From assembly GCA_002482765.1 (NCBI GenBank), contig DLGP01000022.1:315-40244 (forward strand): 39,930 bases of DNA, read 5' to 3'. The translations under genes were made by a program, and so were the position numbers. Below the pieces are notes generated by a model, which was not told where the DNA came from, made no database searches, and worked only from the letters and a program-made list of their open reading frames with translations. Shown piece by piece: positions 1 to 8,534 of this stretch. Within the stretch, counting starts at the first letter, position 1, and each line of letters begins with the position of its first letter. This DNA is from Alphaproteobacteria bacterium UBA7691 (GTDB taxonomy: Bacteria > Pseudomonadota > Alphaproteobacteria > Ferrovibrionales > Ferrovibrionaceae).

Positions 1-636
1 ACCTTCATGGCGAAATGGTCGCATGATTGGCCAGGCCAGAGCGGCCATATCCATCTGTCGCTGAAGAAGAAAGATGGCAAAACCGCCTTCCACGATCCGA
101 AGCAGCCGCATAACATCTCCGACACGATGCGGCATTTCATCGGCGGCCAGCAGGCTTTGCTGCCGGAATTGCTCAGCATGGTGGCCTGCACGGTGAACAG
201 CTACACCAGGCTGATCCCGGGTTTCTGGGCGCCGACGCAAGCCTCCTGGGGTGTGGAAAACCGCACCACAGCGTTGCGCGCCATTCCCGGCTCGGCCAAG
301 TCGCAGCGGGTGGAATTCCGCATCGCCGCTGCCGATATCAATCCCTATATCGCCATGGCCGCTGCCATCGGTGCCGGCCTGTGGGGCGTGGAAAACAAGA
401 TCGAGCCGACACCGGCCCTGCAAGGCAATGCCTATGCGGTGGACCTGCCGGCGAAATACCAGTTGCCGCGCACGCTGTTTGAAGCGGCGGGGCGGCTCAA
501 GAAAAGCAAGCCGGCGCGCGATCTGTTCGGCGATGCCTTCGTGGAGCATTATGCCGCCAGCCGCGAATGGGAGGAGCGGGAATACCGCAAGGCGATCACC
601 GACTGGCAGTTGGCGCGCTATTTCGAAATCATCTGA
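1..636 (+). CDS. Glutamine-synthetase-family ligase, C-terminal part (5' truncated by window)
   Basis: This is the C-terminal catalytic half of a glutamine synthetase family protein; the frame is open to the first base, so the gene begins outside the window. About 211 residues remain. Visible family motifs are the substrate-binding HIHLSL segment near residue 16 of the fragment, the NRTTALRAIPG segment with the conserved NRxxxxR arginine, and the RVEFRIAAADINPY segment. Members of this family outside GlnA ligate glutamate to amines such as putrescine, ethanolamine or isopropylamine instead of ammonia. The next two genes follow 12 and 17 bases apart and encode aldehyde and alcohol dehydrogenases, which suggests gamma-glutamyl-amine catabolism rather than nitrogen assimilation. 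The substrate is an inference. A true glutamine synthetase paralogue is the alternative. Confidence 0.85.
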   Translation, partial: TFMAKWSHDWPGQSGHIHLSLKKKDGKTAFHDPKQPHNISDTMRHFIGGQQALLPELLSMVACTVNSYTRLIPGFWAPTQASWGVENRTTALRAIPGSAKSQRVEFRIAAADINPYIAMAAAIGAGLWGVENKIEPTPALQGNAYAVDLPAKYQLPRTLFEAAGRLKKSKPARDLFGDAFVEHYAASREWEEREYRKAITDWQLARYFEII

Positions 637-648
637 GGCAGATTTGTC

Positions 649-2031
649 ATGTTGAAATGCATCAGCCCGGTGGATGGCCGGGTCTATGTGGAGCGGGAAT
701 TGAGCGGCGGCGCGGCCATCGAGGCCGCTTTGGCCAAGGCGGAGGCTGCCGGTGCTGCCTGGCGCGCCACGCCGCTTGAACAGCGCCAGCAGCTATTGCG
801 CAAGGCGGTGGCGGCTTTTGTCGTCAATGGCCCGGCCATTGCCGAGGAACTGACCTGGCAGATGGGGCGCCCGCTCGGCCAGACGCCGGGCGAGGTGCGC
901 GGCTTCAACGAGCGCGCCAGCTATATGATCGATATCGCGCCCGCGGCTTTGGCCGATGTGGTGCCGGCGGCGAAAGACGGTTTCACCCGCTATATCCGGC
1001 GCGAGGCGCATGGCGTGGTGTTTGTCATCGCCCCCTGGAATTATCCCTATCTCACCTCGGTGAATGCGGTGATTCCGGCCTTGCTGGCCGGCAATACCGT
1101 GCTGCTCAAGCATTCACACCAGACGCCGCTTTGTGCCGAACGTTATGCCGAAGCCTTCCGCGCTGCCGGACTGCCCGATGGCGTGTTCCAGTATCTGCAT
1201 CTCAGCCATGCCGATACCGAAGTGGCGATGCGCGATCCGCGTGTTGGCTTTGTCGCTTTCACCGGTTCGGTGGCGGGCGGCGCCGCGGTGCAGCATGCCC
1301 TGGCCGACCGCTTCATCGGCGCCGGCCTGGAATTGGGCGGCAAGGATCCAGCCTATGTGCGCGAAGATGCCGATCTGGCGCATGCGGTGGAAAATCTGGT
1401 GGATGGCGCCTTCTTCAATTCCGGGCAATCCTGCTGCGGCATCGAGCGCATCTATGTGCATGAAAAACTCTACGATGCCTTTGTTGATGGCTTCGTTGAT
1501 CTGACCAAAAAATATGTGCTGGGCGATCCGACCCAGGCCGGCACCAATCTTGGCCCGATGGTGCGCGCCAGTGCGGCGGATTTTGTGCGCGGCCAGGTGG
1601 CGGAAGCGGTGGTGCGCGGCGCCCGTAGTCTGGTTGATCCGACGCTGTTCGCGGCCAACCGTGAAGGATCGCCCTATCTGGCGCCGCAGGTGCTGGTCGG
1701 CGTTGATCACTCCATGCGGCTGATGAGCGAGGAAACCTTCGGCCCGGCCATCGGCATCATGAAGGTCGGTTCCGACGCGGAAGCTATACGGCTGATGAAT
1801 GACAGCGAATATGGCCTCACGGCGGCAATCTGGACCCGCGATGCCGGGGCTGCGGAACGGCTGGGTCAATTGATCGAGACCGGCACGGTGTTCATGAACC
1901 GCTGCGATTATCTTGACCCGGCGCTGGCCTGGACCGGGGTGAAGAATTCCGGCCGCGGCTGTACGTTGTCATCGGTCGGGTTCGAATCACTGACTCGGCC
2001 AAAATCCTTCCATCTGCGTCTCAATACCTGA
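649..2031 (+). CDS. NAD(P)-dependent aldehyde dehydrogenase
   Basis: An aldehyde dehydrogenase superfamily protein of 460 residues that oxidises an aldehyde to a carboxylate with NAD(P). The catalytic pair is visible: general-base Glu228 in the LELGGKDP segment and nucleophile Cys262 in the SGQSCCG segment, 34 residues apart as in the family. The cofactor-binding stretches APWNYPY and FTGSVAGG, and the late EETFGP motif, are also present. It lies 12 bases after the glutamine-synthetase-like gene and 17 bases before an iron alcohol dehydrogenase gene on the same strand, so the three probably form one operon. In amine degradation through gamma-glutamyl intermediates an aldehyde dehydrogenase performs the second oxidation, which fits. 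The exact substrate cannot be read from the sequence. Confidence 0.9.
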   Translation: MLKCISPVDGRVYVERELSGGAAIEAALAKAEAAGAAWRATPLEQRQQLLRKAVAAFVVNGPAIAEELTWQMGRPLGQTPGEVRGFNERASYMIDIAPAALADVVPAAKDGFTRYIRREAHGVVFVIAPWNYPYLTSVNAVIPALLAGNTVLLKHSHQTPLCAERYAEAFRAAGLPDGVFQYLHLSHADTEVAMRDPRVGFVAFTGSVAGGAAVQHALADRFIGAGLELGGKDPAYVREDADLAHAVENLVDGAFFNSGQSCCGIERIYVHEKLYDAFVDGFVDLTKKYVLGDPTQAGTNLGPMVRASAADFVRGQVAEAVVRGARSLVDPTLFAANREGSPYLAPQVLVGVDHSMRLMSEETFGPAIGIMKVGSDAEAIRLMNDSEYGLTAAIWTRDAGAAERLGQLIETGTVFMNRCDYLDPALAWTGVKNSGRGCTLSSVGFESLTRPKSFHLRLNT

Positions 2032-2048
2032 TTTTCGGAGCCTGCCCC

Positions 2049-3209
2049 ATGCTCACCGGTAAATGGAATTATCCCACCACGATGTGGGTCGGCCCCGGCC
2101 GGATCAAGGAATTGCCGCAGGCCTGCCGCAGCCTCGGCATGCAGCGCCCGTTGCTGATCACCGATGCCGGCCTGGCCGATGCGGCGATGATCCGCGCCGC
2201 GATCAGCGGCAACATGGCCGCCGGCCTGCCCACCGGGCTGTTTGCCGGCGTGAAGGGCAATCCCACCGGTGCCAATGTGGCGGCCGGCGTGGCGGCGTTC
2301 AAAGCCGGCAAGCATGATGGCGTGATCGCTTTCGGCGGCGGCAGTGCGCTGGATGCAGCCAAAGCCGTGGCGCTGATGGTGGGCCAGGATCGTCCACTCT
2401 GGGATTTTGAGGATGTTGGCGATAATGCCGACCGCGTGAACGTGGCCGGCATGGCGCCGGTGGTGGCGGTGCCAACCACGTCGGGCACCGGCTCGGAAGT
2501 TGGTCGCGCCTCGGTCATCACCAATGAAGAAAGCCATGAGAAGAAGATCATCTTCCACCCACGCATGCTGCCGGCCCTGGTGATTGCCGATCCGGAACTC
2601 ACCATCGGCCTGCCGCCGCATATCACGGCAGCCACCGGCATCGATGCCTTCATCCATTGTTTCGAAGCTTATTGCGCACCGGGTTTTCATCCGATGGCCG
2701 AAGGCATCGCGCTGGAAGGCATGCGGCTGTGCAAGGATTACCTGCCGCGCGCCTATCGCGATGGCACGGATATCGAGGCGCGCTCGCGCATGCTGGCGGC
2801 TGCCTCGATGGGGGCTGCGGCCTTCCAGAAGGGCCTGGGCGGCGTGCATGCCCTGGCGCACCCGATCGGCGCGGTTTACGATACCCATCATGGCCTCACC
2901 AACGCCGTGCTGCTGCCTTATGTGATGCAGCATAACAAGCCGGCCATTGCGGCGCGTATGGCTTTGCTGGCCCGTGTGCTTGATCTGCCCGGCGCGGATT
3001 ACGATGCGGTATTCCGCTGGGTGCTGGCCTTCCGCAGCGAGTTGGGCATCCCCAACAGCCTGGCCGAGATCAAGGTGCCGCTGGAACGGGCGGCCGAGAT
3101 CGGCCGCATGGCCGAGGCTGATCCCTCGGCCGGCGGCAATCCCTGCCCGGTGGATGCGGCGGCTTTGGAGGCGATTTTCCGCAAGGCGGTGGCCGGCGAT
3201 CTGAGCTGA
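2049..3209 (+). CDS. Iron-containing (type III) alcohol dehydrogenase
   Basis: A 386-residue protein of the iron-containing alcohol dehydrogenase family, which reversibly oxidises alcohols with NAD(P). The nucleotide-binding GGGSALDAAKAVAL segment lies near residue 97, followed by PTTSGTGSEV near residue 143. The metal ligands should be the Asp/His set in ATGIDAFIHCFEAY and the HALAHPIGAVYDTHHG segment, both intact. The length is usual for the family. It is the third gene of a likely operon with the glutamine-synthetase-like and aldehyde dehydrogenase genes and could act on an alcohol or amino-alcohol derived substrate of the same pathway. The following gene is convergent, 58 bases away. No clear terminator hairpin was seen between them. 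Confidence 0.9.
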   Translation: MLTGKWNYPTTMWVGPGRIKELPQACRSLGMQRPLLITDAGLADAAMIRAAISGNMAAGLPTGLFAGVKGNPTGANVAAGVAAFKAGKHDGVIAFGGGSALDAAKAVALMVGQDRPLWDFEDVGDNADRVNVAGMAPVVAVPTTSGTGSEVGRASVITNEESHEKKIIFHPRMLPALVIADPELTIGLPPHITAATGIDAFIHCFEAYCAPGFHPMAEGIALEGMRLCKDYLPRAYRDGTDIEARSRMLAAASMGAAAFQKGLGGVHALAHPIGAVYDTHHGLTNAVLLPYVMQHNKPAIAARMALLARVLDLPGADYDAVFRWVLAFRSELGIPNSLAEIKVPLERAAEIGRMAEADPSAGGNPCPVDAAALEAIFRKAVAGDLS

Positions 3210-3267
3210 CGACACAGCATGCTGGAGCGTAGTCAGCGCGAGCGTGAATTGGCCAACTGGATAAACG

Positions 3268-4587
3268 TCATCCTGCCGCCGCGCGCCGGGCGCCGCGCCG
3301 CTCGATCCTGAGCCGCAGCCGGATCTGGCGCGCCGGCCCAAGCGGATAGCGCAGCATCAGCAGGATGGCGGCCAGCTTGAAACCGACCGGCGCCAGGCAG
3401 TAGAGCGCAGTAAGGCCAAACAGCGCCGCGGCGCTATTGTTACCCAGGGCCGAAAAGCCGAACAGATCAAGCAGCGGGAAGGCAATGCCCACCGCTGCCG
3501 CCAGCGCTGCCTTGGTGGCCATGCCCCAGAGGGCAAAGAACAGCCCGGCGCGTTGGCGGCCATGGCGGGCTTCGTCCAGATCGATCACATCCGCCTGCAT
3601 GGCCGGCGGCAATGCCAGATCGGCGCCAAGGCTGAGGCCGGTCAAAACCGAAATGGCGATGAACCAGGCGCCATCGCCGGGGCCAAGCAGCGGCACCAGC
3701 AGGAAAAAGCCGCAGGTCCACAGCATGGCGCCACACCACACCCGGTGTTTGCCAAAGCGGCCGGCAAGCCACAGCCATAGCGGCACGGCGGCAATGCCGG
3801 CGGCGAAATAGGCCAGCAGCACGGCGCCGGCCAGTTCCGGCATGTGCAGCACATGGCTGACATAAAGCAGCACCAGCGTGGCCGGCAGGCCATTGGCAGT
3901 GCCGTTCAGCAGCCAGGCCAGCAATAATCTGCGGAATGGACCGTTGCGCCAAAGCTGCCGCAACGCGGCGCGGTCCAAGGGTGCAGTAGCGCTAGCCGTC
4001 TGATCGCCATGGCGCAGCCGCAGGCAGGCCAGCAGCACGGCTGGCGGCAGCAGCACACTGATGGTCAGCGCCAGGGCGGCCAGGCCATGCTGTGGCAGCA
4101 GCGCCGGGATCAGCACCGCGATCAGCGTGCCGGCCACAATCAGGGCTTCACGCCAGCCGGTGATGCGGGTGCGTTCGGCATAATCCGGTGAAAGTTCGGC
4201 ACCCCAGGCCAGATAGGGGATTTGCAGCATGGCGGCGCCGAGATAAAGCAGCATGGTCCACAGCAGCAGATGTTGCCAGCCGGCGCCTTCAGGCGGCACA
4301 AACAGCATCCAGGCGCTGAGCAGGATCGGCAGCAGGGCACCGATCAGCCAGGGCTTGCGGCGGCCAAGGCGGCTCCGGGTGCGGTCGCTGAGCCAGCCGA
4401 TGGCGGGGTCGATGGCGATATCCCACAGCCTTGCTGCCAGCAACACACCGCCCACAACGCTGAGGCCCAGGCCAACCTGTTCGGCATAGAAGGTGGGCAG
4501 ATGCACATAAAGCGGCAAAAGCAGCATGGCGCCGGGCAGGCCGGGCGCGGCATAAGCCAGAAGCTGAAAACGGCTGAGGCGGGTCAC
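3268..4587 (-). CDS. MFS transporter of the GPH (glycoside-pentoside-hexuronide) symporter type
   Basis: An integral inner-membrane protein of 439 residues with about 12 hydrophobic segments. The segment WDIAIDPAIGWLSDRT followed by RLGRRKPW near residues 55-80 is the typical loop 2-3 signature of the GPH cation:sugar symporter family (MelB-like). The start codon is GTG at 4587, giving an N-terminus that enters the first membrane helix quickly, as usual. The C-terminus is strongly Arg-rich (the last about 20 residues contain several Arg), consistent with a cytoplasmic tail. The gene stands alone on the minus strand between two plus-strand units, so the substrate cannot be inferred from neighbours. 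Glycoside import is the family expectation, not something shown here. Confidence 0.85.
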   Translation of the reverse strand: MTRLSRFQLLAYAAPGLPGAMLLLPLYVHLPTFYAEQVGLGLSVVGGVLLAARLWDIAIDPAIGWLSDRTRSRLGRRKPWLIGALLPILLSAWMLFVPPEGAGWQHLLLWTMLLYLGAAMLQIPYLAWGAELSPDYAERTRITGWREALIVAGTLIAVLIPALLPQHGLAALALTISVLLPPAVLLACLRLRHGDQTASATAPLDRAALRQLWRNGPFRRLLLAWLLNGTANGLPATLVLLYVSHVLHMPELAGAVLLAYFAAGIAAVPLWLWLAGRFGKHRVWCGAMLWTCGFFLLVPLLGPGDGAWFIAISVLTGLSLGADLALPPAMQADVIDLDEARHGRQRAGLFFALWGMATKAALAAAVGIAFPLLDLFGFSALGNNSAAALFGLTALYCLAPVGFKLAAILLMLRYPLGPARQIRLRLRIERRGARRAAAG

Positions 4588-4649
4588 AAGGCTTAAGATA
4601 GGCCCGTGCTGGCTCTGGGCAAACCGGATTGCCGCGTTATCTTGCCGGC

Positions 4650-5666
4650 ATGCTGAAATTATCCATTCTCGATCAATCCACCGCCGCTGCCGGACGCGGC
4701 CAGGACCAGGCGATCCGCGAGACCCTGGCGCTGGCCGAACAGGCCGAGGCGCTCGGCTATCACCGCTTCTGGGTTTCCGAGCATCACAATCATGACAGCA
4801 TCGTTGGCACCGCGCCGGAAATCCTGATGGCGGCGATTGCAGCGCGCACCAGCCGCATCCGCATCGGCAGCGCCGGGGTGATGCTGCCGCATTACAATGC
4901 GCTGAAAGTGGCCGAGCAATTCCGCGTGCTGGATGCGCTGGCGCCGGGCCGTATCGATATCGGTGTTGGCCGCGCGCCGGGCGCTGATCGTCGCACCGCC
5001 TATGCGCTCAACCCGCATGCGCATATGAGCGAGGCGGATGAATTTCCGGCTCAGGTGCGTGACCTGGAGGGCTGGCTGGCCGGCTACACGCCGGCTGAAG
5101 GTGATCCGCGCCATGGCATCCGCGCCCTGCCGCAAAGCCCGACCAAGCCGGATTTATGGATGCTCGGCTCTTCGAATTACGGTGCGCAACTGGCGGCGCA
5201 TTTTGGCCTGCCTTATTCCTTTGCCTATTTCATCACCGATGGGCGCGGCGCCGACGAGGCGCTGGAAATCTACCGGCGCTATTTCAAGCCGAGCCAGGCT
5301 TTGGCCCGGCCGCTGTCTTCGGTTTGTGTCTGGGCGCTGGCGGCGGAAACCCGGGCCGAGGCCGAGCACCAGTTCATGACCCGGGCGCGCTGGCGCCAGG
5401 CGCGGGATCGCGGCGAATTGCTGGCGCTGCAAACCCCGGAAGCCGCTTTGGCCTATGACTACACCCCGGCCGAACGCGCCAAGCTGGAGCGCGACCGACA
5501 ACAAGCGCTGATCGGCACACCGGCTGAACTGGGCGCGCGGCTGCGCAAGTTGGCGGCTGAATTGCAGGTGGAGGAATTGGTGATCCTGACCTGGACCCAC
5601 GATCCGGCCGTGAAGCTGAAAAGCTACCAATTGCTGGCCCGGGAATTTAATCTCGCCGGATCATAA
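4650..5666 (+). CDS. LLM-class flavin-dependent oxidoreductase (luciferase-like monooxygenase)
   Basis: A 338-residue bacterial-luciferase-like protein using reduced FMN or F420-type flavin. The N-terminus MLKLSILDQS, the RFWVSEHHN segment near residue 42 and the GRIDIGVGRAPG segment near residue 105 are typical of the single-component MsnO8 subgroup. The ATG at 4650 is preferred over a TTG at 4629 in the same frame, because family members start with this M-x-LS-x-LDQS sequence. The next gene, a PcaC-like decarboxylase, begins 12 bases later on the same strand with a strong GGAGGA ribosome site, so the two are probably co-transcribed. The substrate is unknown. The family covers oxidation of ketones, sulfonates and aromatic compounds. 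Confidence 0.85.
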   Translation: MLKLSILDQSTAAAGRGQDQAIRETLALAEQAEALGYHRFWVSEHHNHDSIVGTAPEILMAAIAARTSRIRIGSAGVMLPHYNALKVAEQFRVLDALAPGRIDIGVGRAPGADRRTAYALNPHAHMSEADEFPAQVRDLEGWLAGYTPAEGDPRHGIRALPQSPTKPDLWMLGSSNYGAQLAAHFGLPYSFAYFITDGRGADEALEIYRRYFKPSQALARPLSSVCVWALAAETRAEAEHQFMTRARWRQARDRGELLALQTPEAALAYDYTPAERAKLERDRQQALIGTPAELGARLRKLAAELQVEELVILTWTHDPAVKLKSYQLLAREFNLAGS

Positions 5667-5678
5667 ACGGAGGAAATT

Positions 5679-6086
5679 ATGTCGGTGAAGGAAACCAAGG
5701 AATTGTTCGAGGCCGGCCTGAAGGTGCGGCGAGAGGTGCTGGGCAGCGATTATGTTGATGGCTCGCTGGCCAAGGCGACCGACTTCACCATGACCTTCCA
5801 GCATGTCACCACGGAATTCTGCTGGGGCTATGTCTGGGATCGGCCGGGGCTTGAGCGCAAGACGCGCTCAATGCTGAACCTGGCGATGCTGACCGCGCTG
5901 GGCCGCACGCCGGAACTGAAGCTGCATGTGCGCGGCGCCATCACCAATGGCGTGACGGTGGACGAAATCCGCGAAATCCTGCTGCAAGCCACGATCTATT
6001 GCGGCATTCCGGCCGGCCTCGATGCTTTCAAGGCCGCCAATGAAGTGCTGCTGGAGCTAGGCGAGGTTAAGCCCGTCGCAGGCTGA
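5679..6086 (+). CDS. pcaC: 4-carboxymuconolactone decarboxylase family protein
   Basis: A 135-residue protein of the carboxymuconolactone decarboxylase family, close in sequence pattern to PcaC of the protocatechuate branch of the beta-ketoadipate pathway. The segment RSMLNLAMLTALGR followed by ELKLHVRGAITNGVT and DEIREILLQ covers the conserved active-site helices, including the His in KLHVRGA. A strong ribosome site GGAGGA lies at about 5670, just before the start. No other pca genes are in the window, and the partner is a luciferase-like oxidoreductase, so it could instead serve a different ring-cleavage route or act as a peroxidase-like relative. The symbol is given on sequence resemblance only. 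Confidence 0.8.
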   Translation: MSVKETKELFEAGLKVRREVLGSDYVDGSLAKATDFTMTFQHVTTEFCWGYVWDRPGLERKTRSMLNLAMLTALGRTPELKLHVRGAITNGVTVDEIREILLQATIYCGIPAGLDAFKAANEVLLELGEVKPVAG

Positions 6087-6092
6087 TTTTCA

Positions 6093-6926
6093 CTAGCTGC
6101 CGTTCAATGAACGATGCAGCACATCCAGCATGTTGCGCGGGATCGGATCCTGGCCGTTGAGGATCAGGGTCAGGGCGATGCGGGTCACGCCCATCTTGCT
6201 GGCGATGTTGTCGAGCGACAGGCCCTTGGTGCGGCAAACCTGGGTCACCACATCGAAGCTGCCTTTTGACAGGAACAGGCGGCCCCATTCGTCGCGGTGT
6301 TCCAGCTTCACCACGGCCGGCAATGGCACCTGCTTGGGCGGTGGCGGCGCGGCCGGGGCAACGGCGCCGCCGCGCACTTTGGCAGTGGTCGGTGTGGGCG
6401 GGCGGCTGCGGGCGAGCGGGCGATGATTGGGGTCGCGTTCAAACACTTCCAGTTCCGGCGAGCGATCAAGCAGCATCTGCAACATGGTGCGCATATGCTG
6501 CATCAGTTCGTCGGCCGAACCATCGGCATTCGGGCCGTCTGACAGCATCTGGGCCAATTCGCCAAGCCGCCGCAGGCGGGCGGAAAAGAACTCACGCGCG
6601 CCATAGGGCAGCGGCGCCTGGGCCTCGATCAAGCCCTCCAGATAACTCTGGGTGATGTCGATTTCCATTTTCAGGATTTTGGCGCGGATTTGCGTCACAT
6701 AGCGGCGCAATTCATCGCGCCGGTCGGATTTCAGCAGGGTCAGCCGGCCTTCGGCCACCTCGGCGGATTGATGGAATTCGTCGATCATGGCGCTGAAACG
6801 ACGGAAACCCATCACATTGTCGCGCCGCTCGGCGGGATTTTCCGTGAATTTGAAAATCTGCATCGCCCGCGCCTCAATGCGCGAAACGAGCTCGTTCCCT
6901 TCCTGGGTATGCTGATCGATCATCAT
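6093..6926 (-). CDS. Unknown protein with helical N-terminus, proline-rich linker and HTH-like C-terminus
   Basis: A 277-residue protein I do not recognise. Residues 1 to about 165 are charged and predicted helical, with Arg/Glu-rich stretches. Residues about 175-210 form a Pro/Ala-rich linker (with APAAPPPPKQVPLP). The last about 60 residues look like a compact helix-turn-helix: SLDNIASKMGVTRIALTLILNG resembles the helices of XRE/Cro-type DNA-binding domains. The layout suggests a regulator whose DNA-binding head is C-terminal and tethered by a flexible linker, but this is inference. It converges with the pcaC-like gene, 6 bases apart, and its upstream region carries two short hairpins. A cytoplasmic location is likely, as no signal or membrane segment is seen. 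Confidence 0.65.
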   Translation of the reverse strand: MMIDQHTQEGNELVSRIEARAMQIFKFTENPAERRDNVMGFRRFSAMIDEFHQSAEVAEGRLTLLKSDRRDELRRYVTQIRAKILKMEIDITQSYLEGLIEAQAPLPYGAREFFSARLRRLGELAQMLSDGPNADGSADELMQHMRTMLQMLLDRSPELEVFERDPNHRPLARSRPPTPTTAKVRGGAVAPAAPPPPKQVPLPAVVKLEHRDEWGRLFLSKGSFDVVTQVCRTKGLSLDNIASKMGVTRIALTLILNGQDPIPRNMLDVLHRSLNGS

Positions 6927-6955
6927 TCTGAGATTATGCGTTCTGGCAATCTATG

Positions 6956-7001
6956 GGCTGTGTTCTACAGCCAAGGATAGCATGGGGTCTGCGTCACCCC
7001 A
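6956..7001. repeat. Two adjacent short inverted repeats
   Basis: Two perfect short inverted repeats sit side by side. The first has arms GGCTGT and ACAGCC (6956-6961 and 6967-6972) around a 5-base loop. The second has arms TGGGGT and ACCCCA (6983-6988 and 6996-7001) around a 7-base loop. They lie between the stop of the aminotransferase gene (7036) and the start of the HTH-tailed gene (6926), both transcribed leftwards. They could be a weak terminator for the former or operators for the latter. No T-tract follows either stem on the minus strand, so a classical Rho-independent terminator is not convincing. Confidence 0.35.
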
Positions 7002-7035
7002 AGCCGTCACATGATTTTTATCTGCTGCCGCTATT

Positions 7036-8430
7036 TCAGGCAGCCGGGCGCAGCCCCTCGGCGGATATCCAGGCTTCGGTGCGGGCCAGGGCGCGCTCAA
7101 AACGGTCAAACATTTCGTCGATTTCGCCCTCTGTGATGATCATCGGCGGGCAGAAGGCCAGCGCGTCGCCGGCCAGGGAACGCTGGATCAGGCCTTCTTC
7201 CTGGGCAAAGGCGGCACAGGTGGCACCCACCGCCTTGGCCGGATCAAAATTCTGCCGGGTGGTTTTGTTGGCTACCAATTCCACCGCGCCGATCAGGCCG
7301 ACGCCGCGCGCCTCGCCCACCAGTGGGTGATCGGCCAGGCGGCGCAAGCGGGCCTGGAAATGCGGCGCAACTGCCGCGACATGGGCGTAGATGTTACGTT
7401 CTTCATAGATTTGCAGAGTGCGCAGCGCCACCGCCGCCGAAACCGGGTGGCCGCCATAGGTGAAGCCATGGCCAAAGGTGCCGATGGTGCCGGATTGGTC
7501 GCGGATCGCCTCGTAAACCGGCTCCGAGATGAGACAGGCGGCAATCGGCAGATAGGCCGAGGAAAGCTGCTTGGCACAGGAGATCAGGTCGGGCTGGTAA
7601 TCCAGTGTCTGGCTGCCCCACACATTGCCGGTGCGGCCAAAGCCGCAGATCACTTCATCGGCTACGCTGAGGATATCGTATTTGCGCAACACCGCTTGCA
7701 TTGCCGGGTAATAGCCCGCCGGTGGCACGATCACGCCGCCGGCGCCCAGCACCGGTTCGGCAAAAAACGCGGCCACGGTATCCGGCCCTTCGCGCTGGAT
7801 GAACTCATCCAGATTGCGGGCCAGGCGGGCGGTGTATTCGGCCTCGCTCTCGCCCGGTTCGGCGTTGCGGTAGTAATGCGGGCAATCAACATGCTTCACG
7901 CCGGCAATCGGCAGGTCAAAGGCGCGGTGGTTGGCCGGCAGCCCGGTCAGGCTGCCGGAGGCGATGGTGACGCCGTGATAGCCACGCTGGCGCGACAGGA
8001 TGGTCTTTTTCTTCGGCCGGCCGATGGCATTGTTGTAATACCAGATGAATTTCATCTGGGTGTCGTTGGCTTCCGAGCCGGAATTGACAAAAAACACCTT
8101 GGAGACCGGCACCGGCGACAGGCTTTTCAGCTTCTCGGCCAAGTCAATCACCGGCCCGGCGCTCTTATGACCAAAGGTATGGTAGAAGGGCAGCTTGCGC
8201 ATCTGCTCCACGGCGGCGTCCACCAGGGCCGGCTCGTCAAAGCCCAGCCCGGCGCACCACAGCCCGGCCATGCCTTCGATATATTCCTTGCCGCTGTCGT
8301 CGTAGACATAGATGCCCTTGCCGCGCTCGATCACCAGCGGCCCGGCCTTCTCATGTTTCACCAGATTGGTATAGGGGTGCAGCACATGGGCGATGTCGCG
8401 GGCTTGCAGCGAATTGGGCAGATGGGTCAT
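7036..8430 (-). CDS. Class III aminotransferase (omega-amine / putrescine:pyruvate type)
   Basis: A PLP-dependent class III aminotransferase of 464 residues that moves an amino group from an omega-amine to a keto acid such as pyruvate. The cofactor-binding Asp258 in SVADEVICGFGRTG and the Schiff-base Lys287 in ISCAKQLSS are visible, 29 residues apart. The FFVNSGSEANDTQMK and RGYHGVT segments are also typical. The pattern is closest to SpuC-like putrescine-pyruvate and beta-alanine-pyruvate aminotransferases. The ATG at 8430 is chosen over one at 8451, because a GGAGG ribosome site lies 8 bases before it. Polyamine or amine use would fit the glutamine-synthetase-like gene 6 kb away, though they are not in one operon. 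The specific amine is unknown. Confidence 0.88.
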   Translation of the reverse strand: MTHLPNSLQARDIAHVLHPYTNLVKHEKAGPLVIERGKGIYVYDDSGKEYIEGMAGLWCAGLGFDEPALVDAAVEQMRKLPFYHTFGHKSAGPVIDLAEKLKSLSPVPVSKVFFVNSGSEANDTQMKFIWYYNNAIGRPKKKTILSRQRGYHGVTIASGSLTGLPANHRAFDLPIAGVKHVDCPHYYRNAEPGESEAEYTARLARNLDEFIQREGPDTVAAFFAEPVLGAGGVIVPPAGYYPAMQAVLRKYDILSVADEVICGFGRTGNVWGSQTLDYQPDLISCAKQLSSAYLPIAACLISEPVYEAIRDQSGTIGTFGHGFTYGGHPVSAAVALRTLQIYEERNIYAHVAAVAPHFQARLRRLADHPLVGEARGVGLIGAVELVANKTTRQNFDPAKAVGATCAAFAQEEGLIQRSLAGDALAFCPPMIITEGEIDEMFDRFERALARTEAWISAEGLRPAA

Positions 8431-8534
8431 GTCAAATTCCTCCGGTGACAATAATTAGACTCGGGAAAGCGGCCCGGGGCAAGGGTGCAGATGTCGCCTT
8501 ACAATGGGTCCAGAGCCGGGTTAAACTGCCGCCC

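Noticed and set aside
3210..3267. Possible terminator between the alcohol dehydrogenase and the transporter gene
   Set aside because: No stem of more than a few bases and no T-tract were found.
1908..3341. A 477-codon minus-strand frame opposite the iron alcohol dehydrogenase gene
   Set aside because: Shadow of a well-supported gene, His/Arg-rich low-complexity translation, no motif.
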